21,492 nt of DNA from Halonatronomonas sp964558325 (GTDB lineage Bacteria > Bacillota > Halanaerobiia > Halanaerobiales > Halarsenatibacteraceae): NCBI GenBank assembly GCA_964558325.1, contig CAZLCX010000034.1, forward strand, positions 1-21,492. Direction: 5' to 3'. The notes beneath the pieces were generated by a model that saw nothing but the letters and a program-made list of their open reading frames with translations, had not been told where the DNA came from and did not search any database. Below are positions 5,964 through 14,016 of this stretch, in pieces. The position numbers were made by a program, and so were the translations under genes. The first letter of the stretch is position 1. Each line of letters starts with the position of its first letter.

Positions 5964-6010
5964 CCCTTATCCCTTGATTTCATAAAGGATAGGGTTTTTT
6001 ATTTTTTTTC
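5964..6010 (+). terminator. Terminator closing the surface-protein region
   Basis: CCCTTATCCCTT pairs imperfectly with AAGGATAGGG around a loop of about 9 nt, followed by TTTTTTATTTTTTTT. The long T tract makes this a strong terminator. Confidence 0.85.
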
Positions 6011-6034
6011 ATAAAATAAAATTTGAAATTTAAT

Positions 6035-6062
6035 TTGACATCAATTAAAATTCTGTTACAAT
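6035..6062 (+). promoter_or_regulatory. Extended -10 promoter of the aminotransferase gene
   Basis: TTGACA at 6035-6040 and TACAAT at 6057-6062 are 16 bp apart, with a TG one base before the -10 (6054-6055). The ATG of the aminotransferase is about 55 nt downstream of the likely start site. Confidence 0.75.
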
Positions 6063-6124
6063 AGAGAGCAATAAACATATAATTTATTATACTAAACTAT
6101 TAAAAAGAGAAAGGGGGCTGTATC

Positions 6125-7333
6125 ATGCAGTTATCTAAAAAGATGGAAAACTTAGGAACAGAAGTGGCATTTGACGTATTGGAAGAGGTGGCAAATCTGA
6201 CCACCGCAGGCAGAGATATTATTAGTCTGGCAATAGGGGAACCTAATTTTACGACTCCTGAAGTTGTCAAAGAAGCTGGAGTGGCTGCAATTAGAAATGA
6301 TAAGACTGGATACAGCCCTTCTGCAGGAATTTTGGAATTAAGAAAAAAGGTTGCAGAATATTTTTCTGAAACTAGAGGCATTGATTATTTATCATCTGAG
6401 ACTATCGTTGCGCCTGGAGCCAAGCCTTTGATTTTTTATGGTTTACTTGCTTTAGTTGAACCAGGTATGGAGGTAATATACCCGAATCCCGGGTTTCCTA
6501 TTTATGAGTCTGTTATTGAATTATTAGGTGGGATTCCTGTGCCTTTACCTCTGAGAGCTGAAAATAACTTTGAGTTTTCTCTGTCCGAATTAAAGGAGCT
6601 GATATCTCCGAATACCGGAGGTATTATTATTAATTCACCTCATAATCCAACTGGCTCAATTATTTCCAGAGAGAAATTAGCCCTACTGGCTGATGAAATT
6701 ATTAAGCATGATCTCTGGGTTATTTCAGACGAAGTTTATTCAGAACTGGTTTATATTGATGAAGCTTTTAGTCTGGCAGGCCTGCCAGGTATGAAAGAAA
6801 GAACTTTATTAATCGATAGTTTTTCAAAATCATATGCTATGACTGGCTGGAGAATAGGATTTGCCGGTGGCAGTAAAAAATTAATAGATGGAATTAGCAA
6901 GTTGATTACAAATTCTGTCTCATGTACTGCAACTTTTACCCAACTGGCAGCCTTGACAGCTTTAGAAGAAGCACGAGATGATCTTGATCAGATGAAAGAG
7001 AAGTTAGAAGAACGGAGGGATCTGGTCTGGCAACATCTCAATAGAATTTCTGGCCTTCACTGTCAGAAACCAGCCGGTTCCTACTACTTTTATGCTGATG
7101 TAACTGATATCTGCCGCAGATTAAATCTGGCAGACTCAAAGGAGTTACAGAAGTATTTACTGAAAGAAGCAGGAGTTGCTCTACTTCATCGGGAATGTTT
7201 TGGCAATAAGTTTCCAGGAGAAGATCGAGAATATATCAGATTATCTTTTGCCAGTTGTTCAAAGGATAAGTTAAGAGAAGCTATATCTCGAATTGAAAGG
7301 GCTGTTACTACTCCTAAATCTCAGGTTAGTTAA
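6125..7333 (+). CDS. Class I/II PLP aminotransferase (aspartate/aromatic type), 402 aa
   Basis: A fold-type I, AspC-like aminotransferase. These enzymes move an amino group between an amino acid (Asp, aromatic or Ala-like) and a 2-oxo acid using PLP. Visible motifs: an N-terminal SLAIGEPNF substrate loop (34-42), GYSPSAG (62-68), a Tyr stacking region near 120-127, INSPHNPTG (169-177), SDEVYSE (201-207; Asp202 would hold the PLP pyridine nitrogen), the Schiff-base lysine Lys235 in SFSKSYAMTGWRIG with phosphate-binding Arg243, and a C-terminal YIRLSFA with the carboxylate-binding Arg. Length fits the family. It has its own promoter and a strong terminator before ilvB, so it is a separate transcript unless read-through occurs. 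Neighbours suggest amino-acid synthesis, for example Asp/Glu or Phe/Tyr transamination. The exact substrate cannot be read from the sequence. Confidence 0.85.
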   Translation: MQLSKKMENLGTEVAFDVLEEVANLTTAGRDIISLAIGEPNFTTPEVVKEAGVAAIRNDKTGYSPSAGILELRKKVAEYFSETRGIDYLSSETIVAPGAKPLIFYGLLALVEPGMEVIYPNPGFPIYESVIELLGGIPVPLPLRAENNFEFSLSELKELISPNTGGIIINSPHNPTGSIISREKLALLADEIIKHDLWVISDEVYSELVYIDEAFSLAGLPGMKERTLLIDSFSKSYAMTGWRIGFAGGSKKLIDGISKLITNSVSCTATFTQLAALTALEEARDDLDQMKEKLEERRDLVWQHLNRISGLHCQKPAGSYYFYADVTDICRRLNLADSKELQKYLLKEAGVALLHRECFGNKFPGEDREYIRLSFASCSKDKLREAISRIERAVTTPKSQVS

Positions 7334-7383
7334 GTTAGTTAGTTCAAAATAGCATCCAATATAATATAGATTTAATCTTTGAG

Positions 7384-7423
7384 ACCCTCCGTTTGTGCAT
7401 TTTATGCATGCGGAGGGTTTTTA
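7384..7423 (+). terminator. Intrinsic terminator between the aminotransferase and ilvB
   Basis: ACCCTCCG (7384-7391) pairs with CGGAGGGT (7411-7418), with an inner TGCAT/ATGCA pairing, followed by T residues to 7423. It ends about 60 bp before the ilvB ATG. It either separates the two units or limits read-through into the ilv-leu cluster. No convincing promoter was found between it and ilvB. A TATAAT at 7360-7365 has only weak -35 candidates. Confidence 0.85.
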
Positions 7424-7482
7424 TTAGGAATATTATATATGGGGTTAAATTATGAATAATAATAAGAGAGGAAGTGATATTA

Positions 7483-9228
7483 ATGGGTAATAAGATGACT
7501 GGTGCTGAAATATTTGTTAAGGCTCTAGAAGAGGAGGGAGTTGACACACTCTTTGGATATCCAGGAGGGGCTTTAATTCCGATTTATGACGAAATTTTTG
7601 ATGCAAACTTTAAACATGTTCTTCCCCATCATGAACAGGGAGGGATACATGCAGCCGATGGTTATGCCCGTTCGACTGGTAAGGTTGGTGTTACCATAGC
7701 GACTTCAGGTCCTGGGGCTACTAATTTAGTTACTGGACTGGCAACTGCTTATATGGATTCTGTTCCCTTGGTGGCTTTTACCGGCCAGGTTCCAAGTCAT
7801 ATGCTTGGTACAGACGCTTTTCAGGAGGCGGATATAACTGGTATTTCAATGCCAATAACAAAACATAATTATCTTGTAAAAGATGTTAAGAATCTTGCTA
7901 GAATTATTAAAGAAGCTTTTCATATTGCTAGCACAGGTAGGCCAGGTCCGGTATTAGTTGATATTCCAAAGGATGTAATGGTCTCCAAGGCTGATTTTGA
8001 CTATTCAAGACCAGTTGATTTAAGGGGTTATAAGCCAAATTATAAAGGTCATCCAATGCAGATAAAAGGAGCAGCTGAAAGGATCAACAGGGCTAAAAAA
8101 CCTGTATTATATGCCGGTGGTGGAGTTAATATATCCGGTGCTGCTGGATATTTAAGAGAGCTTGCTGAGAAGGCTAAAATACCTGTGACAACAACGCTAA
8201 CAGGCTTAGGATCGTTTGATGAAAAAAATGAATTGAGTCTTGGGATGCCTGGAATGCACGGTAGTACAGAAGCTAACCTTGCTTTAAGTAATACTGATTT
8301 AATAATTGCTGTCGGTTGTAGGTTTGATGACAGGGTTACTGGTAAGCTGGATAAATTTGCACAGGATGCGGACATCATACATATTGATATTGACCCGGCT
8401 GAGGTTGGTAAAAGGGTTGCCATCGATATACCGATTGTTGGTGATGTCAAAACTATTTTGAAAGAATTAAACCCTCAGATTGAGGAGAAGACAATAAATG
8501 GTTGGGGCGATCAAATTAAAGAATGGAAAAAGGCAGATGAAAATAATAACCAGTCTGTAGGAGTTAATGGTGCTCTTTCACCGAGGCCGGTAATTGAGGC
8601 ATTATCTGAATTAACTGATGGTCAGGCTATTCTGGCTACTGAAGTTGGTCAGCATCAGATGTGGGCTGCTCAGTTTTATCAATTTTCAAGGCCAGGTCAG
8701 TTTTTAAGTTCAGGTGGATTGGGAACGATGGGTTATGGTCTGCCTGCTGCAATTGGGGCCCAGGTAGGTAATCCTGCTGAATCGGTTTTCTTACTTTCAG
8801 GAGATGGTAGTATTCAAATGAATATTCAGGAGTTAGCCACTATTAAAAAGAATAAACTTCCTGTTAAGATGATTATCTTAAATAACAAATATCTAGGTAT
8901 GGTCAGACAGTGGCAGGATCTTTTTCAAGATAAGAGATATGCTGCAACCTGTATGAGCCGTCAGGTAGATTGTCCTCCTAAATGCAAAGGGCCTAATGAG
9001 AACTGTCCTGAGCTGGTGCCTGATTTTATTAAACTGGCTGAAAGTTATGGAATAAATGGTGAAAGATTGACAGAGGAATCTGAGATAAAACCGGCAATAA
9101 AAAGAGCGATTGCTGAAAATGGTCCTTATCTAATTGACTGTATAATTGAGCGGGAAGAAAATGTATTTCCCATGGTTCCGCCAGGAGGAAGCCTATATGA
9201 AATGATTTTAGAGGAGGAATCAGAATGA
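7483..9228 (+). CDS. ilvB: Acetolactate synthase large (catalytic) subunit, 581 aa
   Basis: Acetohydroxyacid synthase catalytic subunit. It joins two pyruvates to 2-acetolactate (Val/Leu) or pyruvate and 2-ketobutyrate to 2-aceto-2-hydroxybutyrate (Ile), using ThDP, Mg and FAD. MTGAEIFVKALEEEGVDTLF opens the N-terminal ThDP domain; the activating Glu is Glu51 in HHEQGG. The FAD/Rossmann middle domain follows. The ThDP-Mg motif GDG starts at 440 and leads to LNNKYLGMVRQWQ. Odd feature: between the core and the usual PDFIKLAESYG segment sits an insertion with four cysteines, C490, C497, C501 and C508 (CX6CX3CX6C). I chose ATG 7483 because AGAGAGGAAG (7465-7473) is properly spaced from it; GTG at 7474 is too close, and ATG 7495 is an alternative. 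It is the first gene of the cluster and overlaps ilvN by 4 bp. Confidence 0.95.
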   Translation: MGNKMTGAEIFVKALEEEGVDTLFGYPGGALIPIYDEIFDANFKHVLPHHEQGGIHAADGYARSTGKVGVTIATSGPGATNLVTGLATAYMDSVPLVAFTGQVPSHMLGTDAFQEADITGISMPITKHNYLVKDVKNLARIIKEAFHIASTGRPGPVLVDIPKDVMVSKADFDYSRPVDLRGYKPNYKGHPMQIKGAAERINRAKKPVLYAGGGVNISGAAGYLRELAEKAKIPVTTTLTGLGSFDEKNELSLGMPGMHGSTEANLALSNTDLIIAVGCRFDDRVTGKLDKFAQDADIIHIDIDPAEVGKRVAIDIPIVGDVKTILKELNPQIEEKTINGWGDQIKEWKKADENNNQSVGVNGALSPRPVIEALSELTDGQAILATEVGQHQMWAAQFYQFSRPGQFLSSGGLGTMGYGLPAAIGAQVGNPAESVFLLSGDGSIQMNIQELATIKKNKLPVKMIILNNKYLGMVRQWQDLFQDKRYAATCMSRQVDCPPKCKGPNENCPELVPDFIKLAESYGINGERLTEESEIKPAIKRAIAENGPYLIDCIIEREENVFPMVPPGGSLYEMILEEESE

Positions 9229-9707
9229 TGAAACATACCGTATCAGTTCTGGTCGCCAATCAATCAGGGGTTTTGGCCAGAATTGCAAGTCTTTTTAGTC
9301 GTCGTGGTTTTAATATTGAAAGTCTCTCAGTTGGTCAGACTGAAAAGAAAGATGTCTCCAGGATAACTTTGGTGGTTGCTGGAGATGAGAAACATCTAGA
9401 ACAGTTAACCAAGCAACTTAATAAACAGGTTGTTGTTTATAAAGTTAGCAATATCAGTAATGATCCGACAGTTAGCAGGAGTATGGCCTTTATTAAAGTC
9501 AGGGCTAATTATGATAATAGGTCAGAGATAATTCAAATAGTTGATGTCTTTAGAGGTGAGATTGTTGATGTTGCTAATGACTCAGTAATGGTTGAAGTTA
9601 CAGGAGACGAGGGCAAGATAAATGCGATGGAAGAGCTTTTGGAACCATATGGAATAGTTGAACTGGTTAGGACTGGCAAGATTGCAATGACAAGAGGTAA
9701 AAAATAA
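9225..9707 (+). CDS. ilvN: Acetolactate synthase small (regulatory) subunit, 160 aa
   Basis: Regulatory partner of IlvB. The N-terminal ACT domain (about residues 4-75) starts with HTVSVLVANQSGVLARIASL, then FSRRGFNIESLSVGQTE, where valine normally binds at the ACT dimer interface. A second ACT-like C-terminal domain follows (about 83-157; MAFIKVRANYDNRSEIIQIV, then EVTGDEGKINAMEELLEPYG). The length of 160 is typical of the family (often called ilvH as well). The ATG at 9225 overlaps the ilvB stop (ATGA), implying translational coupling that helps match subunit amounts; the Shine-Dalgarno GGAGG lies inside ilvB. ATG 9228 is an equally possible start, one residue shorter. Feedback inhibition by valine is expected from the family and not shown by the sequence alone. 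Confidence 0.95.
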   Translation: MMKHTVSVLVANQSGVLARIASLFSRRGFNIESLSVGQTEKKDVSRITLVVAGDEKHLEQLTKQLNKQVVVYKVSNISNDPTVSRSMAFIKVRANYDNRSEIIQIVDVFRGEIVDVANDSVMVEVTGDEGKINAMEELLEPYGIVELVRTGKIAMTRGKK

Positions 9708-9724
9708 TGAGGAGAGTGGATAAA

Positions 9725-10714
9725 ATGGTAGATGTATATTATGATAATGATGCAGATTTAGGAAGACTGGAAGGAAAGAAGATAGCAGTTATTGGTTATG
9801 GAAGTCAGGGTCATGCTCAGGCCCAGAACCTAAGGGATTCAGGTCTGGATGTTGTTGTTGGTCAGCGCAAAGGTGGAGCAAGTTATGAGCAGGCCGTTGC
9901 TGATGGTTTTGAGCCAGTTACAGCAGCAGAGGCTGCTGCCCAGGGAGATGTTGTTCAGGTATTGCTGCCAGATGTTGTTCAGCGGAAAGTTTATGAGGAA
10001 GATATTGAACCGAATTTGGAGGCTGGTAATGCTCTGGTCTTTTCCCATGGTTTTAATATTCATTATGATCAGATTGTGCCTCCAGCAGATGTTGATGTCT
10101 TTATGGTTGCTCCTAAAGGACCAGGACATATTGTTAGAAGAATTTATAAGGATGGAGAAGGTGTTCCCTGTCTTTTAGCTTTATACCAGGATGCTACTGG
10201 CCATGCCAAAGAAGTTGGACTGGCATATGCTAAAGGAATTGGCGGGACCAGAGCAGGAGTTATTGAGACAACATTTAAAGAAGAGACAGAAACTGATTTA
10301 TTTGGAGAACAGGCTGTTCTCTGTGGTGGTGTAACTGAGCTGGTTAAAGCAGGTTTTGAGACTTTAGTTGATGCCGGTTATCAGCCTGAGATTGCTTACT
10401 TTGAGTGTTTAAATGAACTTAAATTAATTGTTGATTTAATGTATGAAGGTGGTTTAACTAAGATGAGGGATTCAATCTCAGACACAGCTGAATATGGGGA
10501 TTTAATCGCTGGTGAGAAAGTAATTAATGAGAGCTCAAGAGCTGCTATGGATGATTTACTTAAGGATGTTAGAAATGGAGAGTTTGCCAAACGCTGGTTG
10601 CTGGAAAATCAGGTTGGCAGGCCCGCCTATAATAAACGCCGGGAACAGGATGAAAACCACCAGATAGAAAAAGTAGGAGCAAAACTACGAAGTATGATGA
10701 ACTGGATTGAATAA
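9725..10714 (+). CDS. ilvC: Ketol-acid reductoisomerase, class I, 329 aa
   Basis: Converts 2-acetolactate or 2-aceto-2-hydroxybutyrate to the dihydroxy acid by Mg-dependent alkyl migration and NAD(P)H reduction. The N-terminal Rossmann motif is GYGSQGHAQ (24-32), followed by VVVGQRKGG; an Arg-Lys in that loop suggests NADPH preference. The metal-binding and catalytic helices include ETDLFGEQAVLCGG and YFECLNELKLIVDLMYEGG. The length of about 330 marks the short class I form. I start at ATG 9725, because GAGGAGAG (9709-9716) is its Shine-Dalgarno. An in-frame ATG at 9707 overlaps the ilvN stop and would place that Shine-Dalgarno inside the gene. It lies 17 bp after ilvN and 15 bp before leuA, in one operon. 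Confidence 0.96.
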   Translation: MVDVYYDNDADLGRLEGKKIAVIGYGSQGHAQAQNLRDSGLDVVVGQRKGGASYEQAVADGFEPVTAAEAAAQGDVVQVLLPDVVQRKVYEEDIEPNLEAGNALVFSHGFNIHYDQIVPPADVDVFMVAPKGPGHIVRRIYKDGEGVPCLLALYQDATGHAKEVGLAYAKGIGGTRAGVIETTFKEETETDLFGEQAVLCGGVTELVKAGFETLVDAGYQPEIAYFECLNELKLIVDLMYEGGLTKMRDSISDTAEYGDLIAGEKVINESSRAAMDDLLKDVRNGEFAKRWLLENQVGRPAYNKRREQDENHQIEKVGAKLRSMMNWIE

Positions 10715-10729
10715 AAGGGGTTGATATAA

Positions 10730-12229
10730 ATGGGAGTGAAAATTTTTGATACAACCCTCCGGGATGGAGAGCAGTCCCCTGGGGTGAGTCTAAATGTTGA
10801 TGAGAAATTAAGAATTGCCAGACAACTTGCCCGGCTGAAGGTCGATGTGATTGAGGCAGGTTTCCCAATAGCATCAGAAGGAGATTTTCAGGCAGTCAAG
10901 AAAATTGCAGAAGAGGTAGAAGGTCCTGTCATTGCCGGGTTGTGTCGAACTAATCCAAAGGATGTGGAGCGGGCCTGGGAAGCGGTTAAAGCATCTGCCA
11001 GGCCCAGAATACATACCTTTATAGCAACTTCTCCAATTCATATGGAATTTAAGTTGCAAAAGAGTCCGGCTGAAGTGCTTGAGCAGGCAGTGGCAGCAGT
11101 CAAACAGGCTAAGAGTTATACTGATGATGTTGAGTTTTCTGCTGAAGATGCTTCCAGGAGTGATAAGGACTTTCTCTGTGAGATTTTTGAAGCTGCAATT
11201 GCAGCTGGAGCAACAACAATTAATATTCCTGATACTGTAGGATATTCTACTCCAGCTGAGTTTGGTGGGCTGGTCAGATATGTTAAAGAAAATGTTCCCA
11301 ATATTGATCAGGCAGAAATTAGTGTCCACTGTCATAATGATTTAGGTCTGGCTGTTGCCAATTCAATTGCAGCTATAGAGAATGGCGCTGTTCAGGTTGA
11401 GACTGCTGTTAATGGAATTGGAGAAAGAGCTGGAAATGCAGCTTTAGAAGAAGTGGCTCTGGCTTTGAATACCAGACAGGATTTTTATGGTCAGACAACT
11501 GATCTTGATCTGAAGGAGATTTATCGAACCAGTAGGCTTATAAGTCAGCTGACAGGCATGGATATTCAATTTAATAAGGCAGTTGTTGGCAAGAATGCCT
11601 TTGCTCATGAGTCTGGAATCCATCAGGATGGAGTTATAAAAGAGCGGACTACCTATGAGATTATGAATGCAAAGACAATCGGTTTAAAAGAGAATAAGAT
11701 TGTTCTAGGCAAACATTCTGGCCGCCATGCTTTTAGGGATCGCCTGGAAGAGATGGGTTATCAACTCTCAGATGAAGACATTAATCAGGCATTTAGGAGG
11801 TTTAAGGATCTGGCTGATAAGAAGAATGATATTACCAGTCTTGACCTGGAGGCAATTGTAGAAGATCAGTTTGGACAGGGGCCTGAGATTTTAGAATTAA
11901 AACGGGTTCAGGTGACAACTGGAGATGGCATTTCCACAGCAACTCTCCATGTTGAGCTTAAAGGAGAGAAAATTCTTGAGTCAGCCTGTTCTGAAGGCGG
12001 TCCAATAGAAGCTGTTTATGATGGGATTAATCGGGCAGCTGGAGTTGATTGCGAACTGCTGATTTTTAAGATTGATGCTATTACTGGTGGAAAAGATGCA
12101 CTTGGAAATGTTACAGTAAAGCTTGAAAATAATGGTCAGGTCTATATTGGCCGAGGAGTTAACACAGATATTATTAAAGCAAGTGCTTTAGCGTATAAGA
12201 ATGCAGTTAATAAAATATTAGTAGGATAG
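10730..12229 (+). CDS. leuA: 2-isopropylmalate synthase, 499 aa
   Basis: First committed step of leucine synthesis: condenses 2-ketoisovalerate with acetyl-CoA. The N-terminal TIM barrel starts FDTTLRDGEQSPGVSLN, with catalytic Arg11 and Asp12. The metal ligands are in VHCHNDLGLAVANS (His200, His202). ETAVNGIGERAGNAALEE is the family signature for LeuA rather than for citramalate synthase. The linker region includes KHSGRHAF. The C-terminal part (about 390-499; VQVTTGDGISTATLHVEL, then GGKDALGNVTVKLE) is the LeuA allosteric domain where leucine binds. The size is typical. The ATG follows AAAGGGG and lies 15 bp after ilvC. A second member of the same superfamily, cimA, is encoded further down the cluster. 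Confidence 0.96.
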   Translation: MGVKIFDTTLRDGEQSPGVSLNVDEKLRIARQLARLKVDVIEAGFPIASEGDFQAVKKIAEEVEGPVIAGLCRTNPKDVERAWEAVKASARPRIHTFIATSPIHMEFKLQKSPAEVLEQAVAAVKQAKSYTDDVEFSAEDASRSDKDFLCEIFEAAIAAGATTINIPDTVGYSTPAEFGGLVRYVKENVPNIDQAEISVHCHNDLGLAVANSIAAIENGAVQVETAVNGIGERAGNAALEEVALALNTRQDFYGQTTDLDLKEIYRTSRLISQLTGMDIQFNKAVVGKNAFAHESGIHQDGVIKERTTYEIMNAKTIGLKENKIVLGKHSGRHAFRDRLEEMGYQLSDEDINQAFRRFKDLADKKNDITSLDLEAIVEDQFGQGPEILELKRVQVTTGDGISTATLHVELKGEKILESACSEGGPIEAVYDGINRAAGVDCELLIFKIDAITGGKDALGNVTVKLENNGQVYIGRGVNTDIIKASALAYKNAVNKILVG

Positions 12230-12250
12230 TTTAGGAGGAATCAATAGATT

Positions 12251-13513
12251 ATGGGAATGACGATGGTAGAAAAGATACTGGCGGCCCATGCTGGCCGGGA
12301 TAGCCTGGAACCAGGTGAGATAGTCAATGCAGATCTTGATCTGGTTTTAGGAAATGATATAACGACTCCTGTAGCGATAGAAGAATTTGAAAAGATAGGG
12401 GTAGAAAAGGTTTTTGATAAAGATAAGATAGCACTGGTACCGGATCATTTTACCCCTAATAAAGATATTAATTCTGCCGGACAGACTAAATCAATTCGTG
12501 AATTTGCAGCAGACAAAGGGATTACAAATTATTTTGAGATCGGGGAGATGGGGATTGAACATTGCCTCCTGCCAGAACAGGGGCTGGTTAAACCAGGTCA
12601 GATAATAATTGGAGCCGATTCACATACCTGTACCTATGGGGCTTTTGGAGCCTTAGGGACAGGAGTTGGCAGTACAGATATGGCAGCTGGAATGGCTATC
12701 GGTAAGGCCTGGTTTAAGGTCCCTGAAACAATGAAATTTATCTTTAGCGGTAAACTACAGCCCTGGGTTAGTGGAAAAGATCTGATCCTTCATACAATTG
12801 GAGATATCGGGGTAGATGGAGCTCTTTATCGGTCAATGGAGTTTACAGGTGAAGTAATTGATGAATTATCAATGGCAGACCGGATGACTATCTCCAATAT
12901 GGCCATTGAAGCCGGGGGTAAATGTGGTCTGATTGCTCCAGATGAGATAACCTTTGAATATTTAGCTGGCAGGGTTGATGATGATTATACAGTCTATAAA
13001 AGCGATGAAGATGCCAGTTATTATGATGTTATCGAATATGATGTAAACAAGCTTGAGCCTCAGGTGGCATTTCCCCATCTGCCAGAAAATACAAAACCGA
13101 TCAGTCAGGTTGGCGAGATACCAGTAGATCAGGTTGTTATTGGTTCATGTACCAATGGCAGATTAAAGGATATCAGAGAGGCAGCAGAGATTTTAAAAGG
13201 TAAAAAGAAAGCGCCCCATATAAGACTGCTGATCTTCCCAGGAACTCAGGAAATTTATAAGCAGGCCATGCATGAAGGACTGGTTGATACTTTAATTGAT
13301 GCTGGTGCTGCAGTTAGCACACCGACCTGTGGTCCCTGTCTTGGCGGGCATATGGGTGTTCTGGCAGCAGGCGAGCGAGCTATATCAACAACTAATCGAA
13401 ATTTTGTTGGCAGGATGGGCCATCCAGATAGTGAAGTTTATCTTGCTAATCCTGCAGTGGCGGCAGCTTCAGCTATTGCCGGGGAAATTGTCAGTCCTGA
13501 GGAGGTCGTATAG
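12251..13513 (+). CDS. leuC: 3-isopropylmalate dehydratase large subunit, 420 aa
   Basis: Large, [4Fe-4S]-containing subunit of isopropylmalate isomerase; with LeuD it converts 2- to 3-isopropylmalate. The three cluster cysteines are visible: Cys300 in VIGSCTNGR, and Cys360 and Cys363 in TPTCGPCLGGH. Aconitase-family motifs such as GADSHTCTYGAFGALGTGVG are present. The short ~420-residue form paired with a ~165-residue LeuD is the type found in archaea and many anaerobes. Such enzymes often also accept citramalate, which fits the cimA gene nearby; that substrate range is inferred. The Shine-Dalgarno AGGAGGA lies about 12 bp before ATG 12251. LeuD starts 2 bp after this stop. Confidence 0.95.
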   Translation: MGMTMVEKILAAHAGRDSLEPGEIVNADLDLVLGNDITTPVAIEEFEKIGVEKVFDKDKIALVPDHFTPNKDINSAGQTKSIREFAADKGITNYFEIGEMGIEHCLLPEQGLVKPGQIIIGADSHTCTYGAFGALGTGVGSTDMAAGMAIGKAWFKVPETMKFIFSGKLQPWVSGKDLILHTIGDIGVDGALYRSMEFTGEVIDELSMADRMTISNMAIEAGGKCGLIAPDEITFEYLAGRVDDDYTVYKSDEDASYYDVIEYDVNKLEPQVAFPHLPENTKPISQVGEIPVDQVVIGSCTNGRLKDIREAAEILKGKKKAPHIRLLIFPGTQEIYKQAMHEGLVDTLIDAGAAVSTPTCGPCLGGHMGVLAAGERAISTTNRNFVGRMGHPDSEVYLANPAVAAASAIAGEIVSPEEVV

Positions 13514-13515
13514 AT

Positions 13516-14016
13516 ATGAAACTAGAAGGAGAAGTCTGGAAATATGGTGATGACGTTGATACTGATGTAATAATACCTGCTCGCTATCTCAATACCTCTG
13601 ACCCGGAGGAGCTGGCCAAACACTGTCTTGAAGATTTAGATAGTGAGTTTACTGATAAAATGAATTCAGGAGATATTATTGTAGCTGGGGATAACTTTGG
13701 CTGCGGGAGTTCAAGAGAGCATGCTCCATTGGCGATTAAAGCTGCAGGAGTTAGCTGTATTATTGCCAATTCTTTTGCAAGGATTTTTTATCGGAATTCA
13801 ATTAATATTGGACTGCCTATATTGGAATCTGAAGAGGCTGTCAGTTCAATTTCTGAAGGAGATAAAATATCAGTTGATTTAGACCAGGGTTTGATCAAGA
13901 ATTTAAGCAGTGGAGAAGAGTATCGGGCTAAACCATTTCCTGAATTTATGCAGGAACTTATTACCAGTGGCGGTTTGATAAATTATCTCCAGGAGAAGGT
14001 GAAAAATAATGGCTAA
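13516..14016 (+). CDS. leuD: 3-isopropylmalate dehydratase small subunit, 166 aa
   Basis: Small (swivel-domain) partner of LeuC. It begins KLEGEVWKYGDDVDTDVIIP, with ARYLNTSDPEELAKH just after it. Its key motif GDNFGCGSSREHAP carries the substrate-binding Ser/Arg loop. ANSFARIFYRNSINIGLPIL is also typical. The length of 166 matches the short archaeal/anaerobe-type LeuD. The gene starts 2 bp after leuC, with GGAGGTCG as ribosome binding site inside the leuC end, and overlaps leuB by 8 bp. LeuCD probably serves both the leucine and the citramalate pathways in this operon. Confidence 0.95.
   Translation: MKLEGEVWKYGDDVDTDVIIPARYLNTSDPEELAKHCLEDLDSEFTDKMNSGDIIVAGDNFGCGSSREHAPLAIKAAGVSCIIANSFARIFYRNSINIGLPILESEEAVSSISEGDKISVDLDQGLIKNLSSGEEYRAKPFPEFMQELITSGGLINYLQEKVKNNG

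Noticed and set aside
7360..7423. TATAAT plus terminator read as an attenuator for ilvB
   Set aside because: A start site there would leave only about 12 nt before the hairpin and no room for an alternative structure. It is more simply the end of the aminotransferase transcript.
7452..7490. Short ORF before ilvB (12 codons) as an attenuation leader peptide
   Set aside because: It has no run of Leu, Ile or Val codons and only a weak ribosome site, and the terminator lies upstream of it rather than downstream.
8049..8450. Antisense ORF of 133 codons inside ilvB
   Set aside because: Shadow of a strongly coding + strand; no ribosome site or family resemblance. The same applies to the antisense ORFs at 10874-11335 and 17101-17487.
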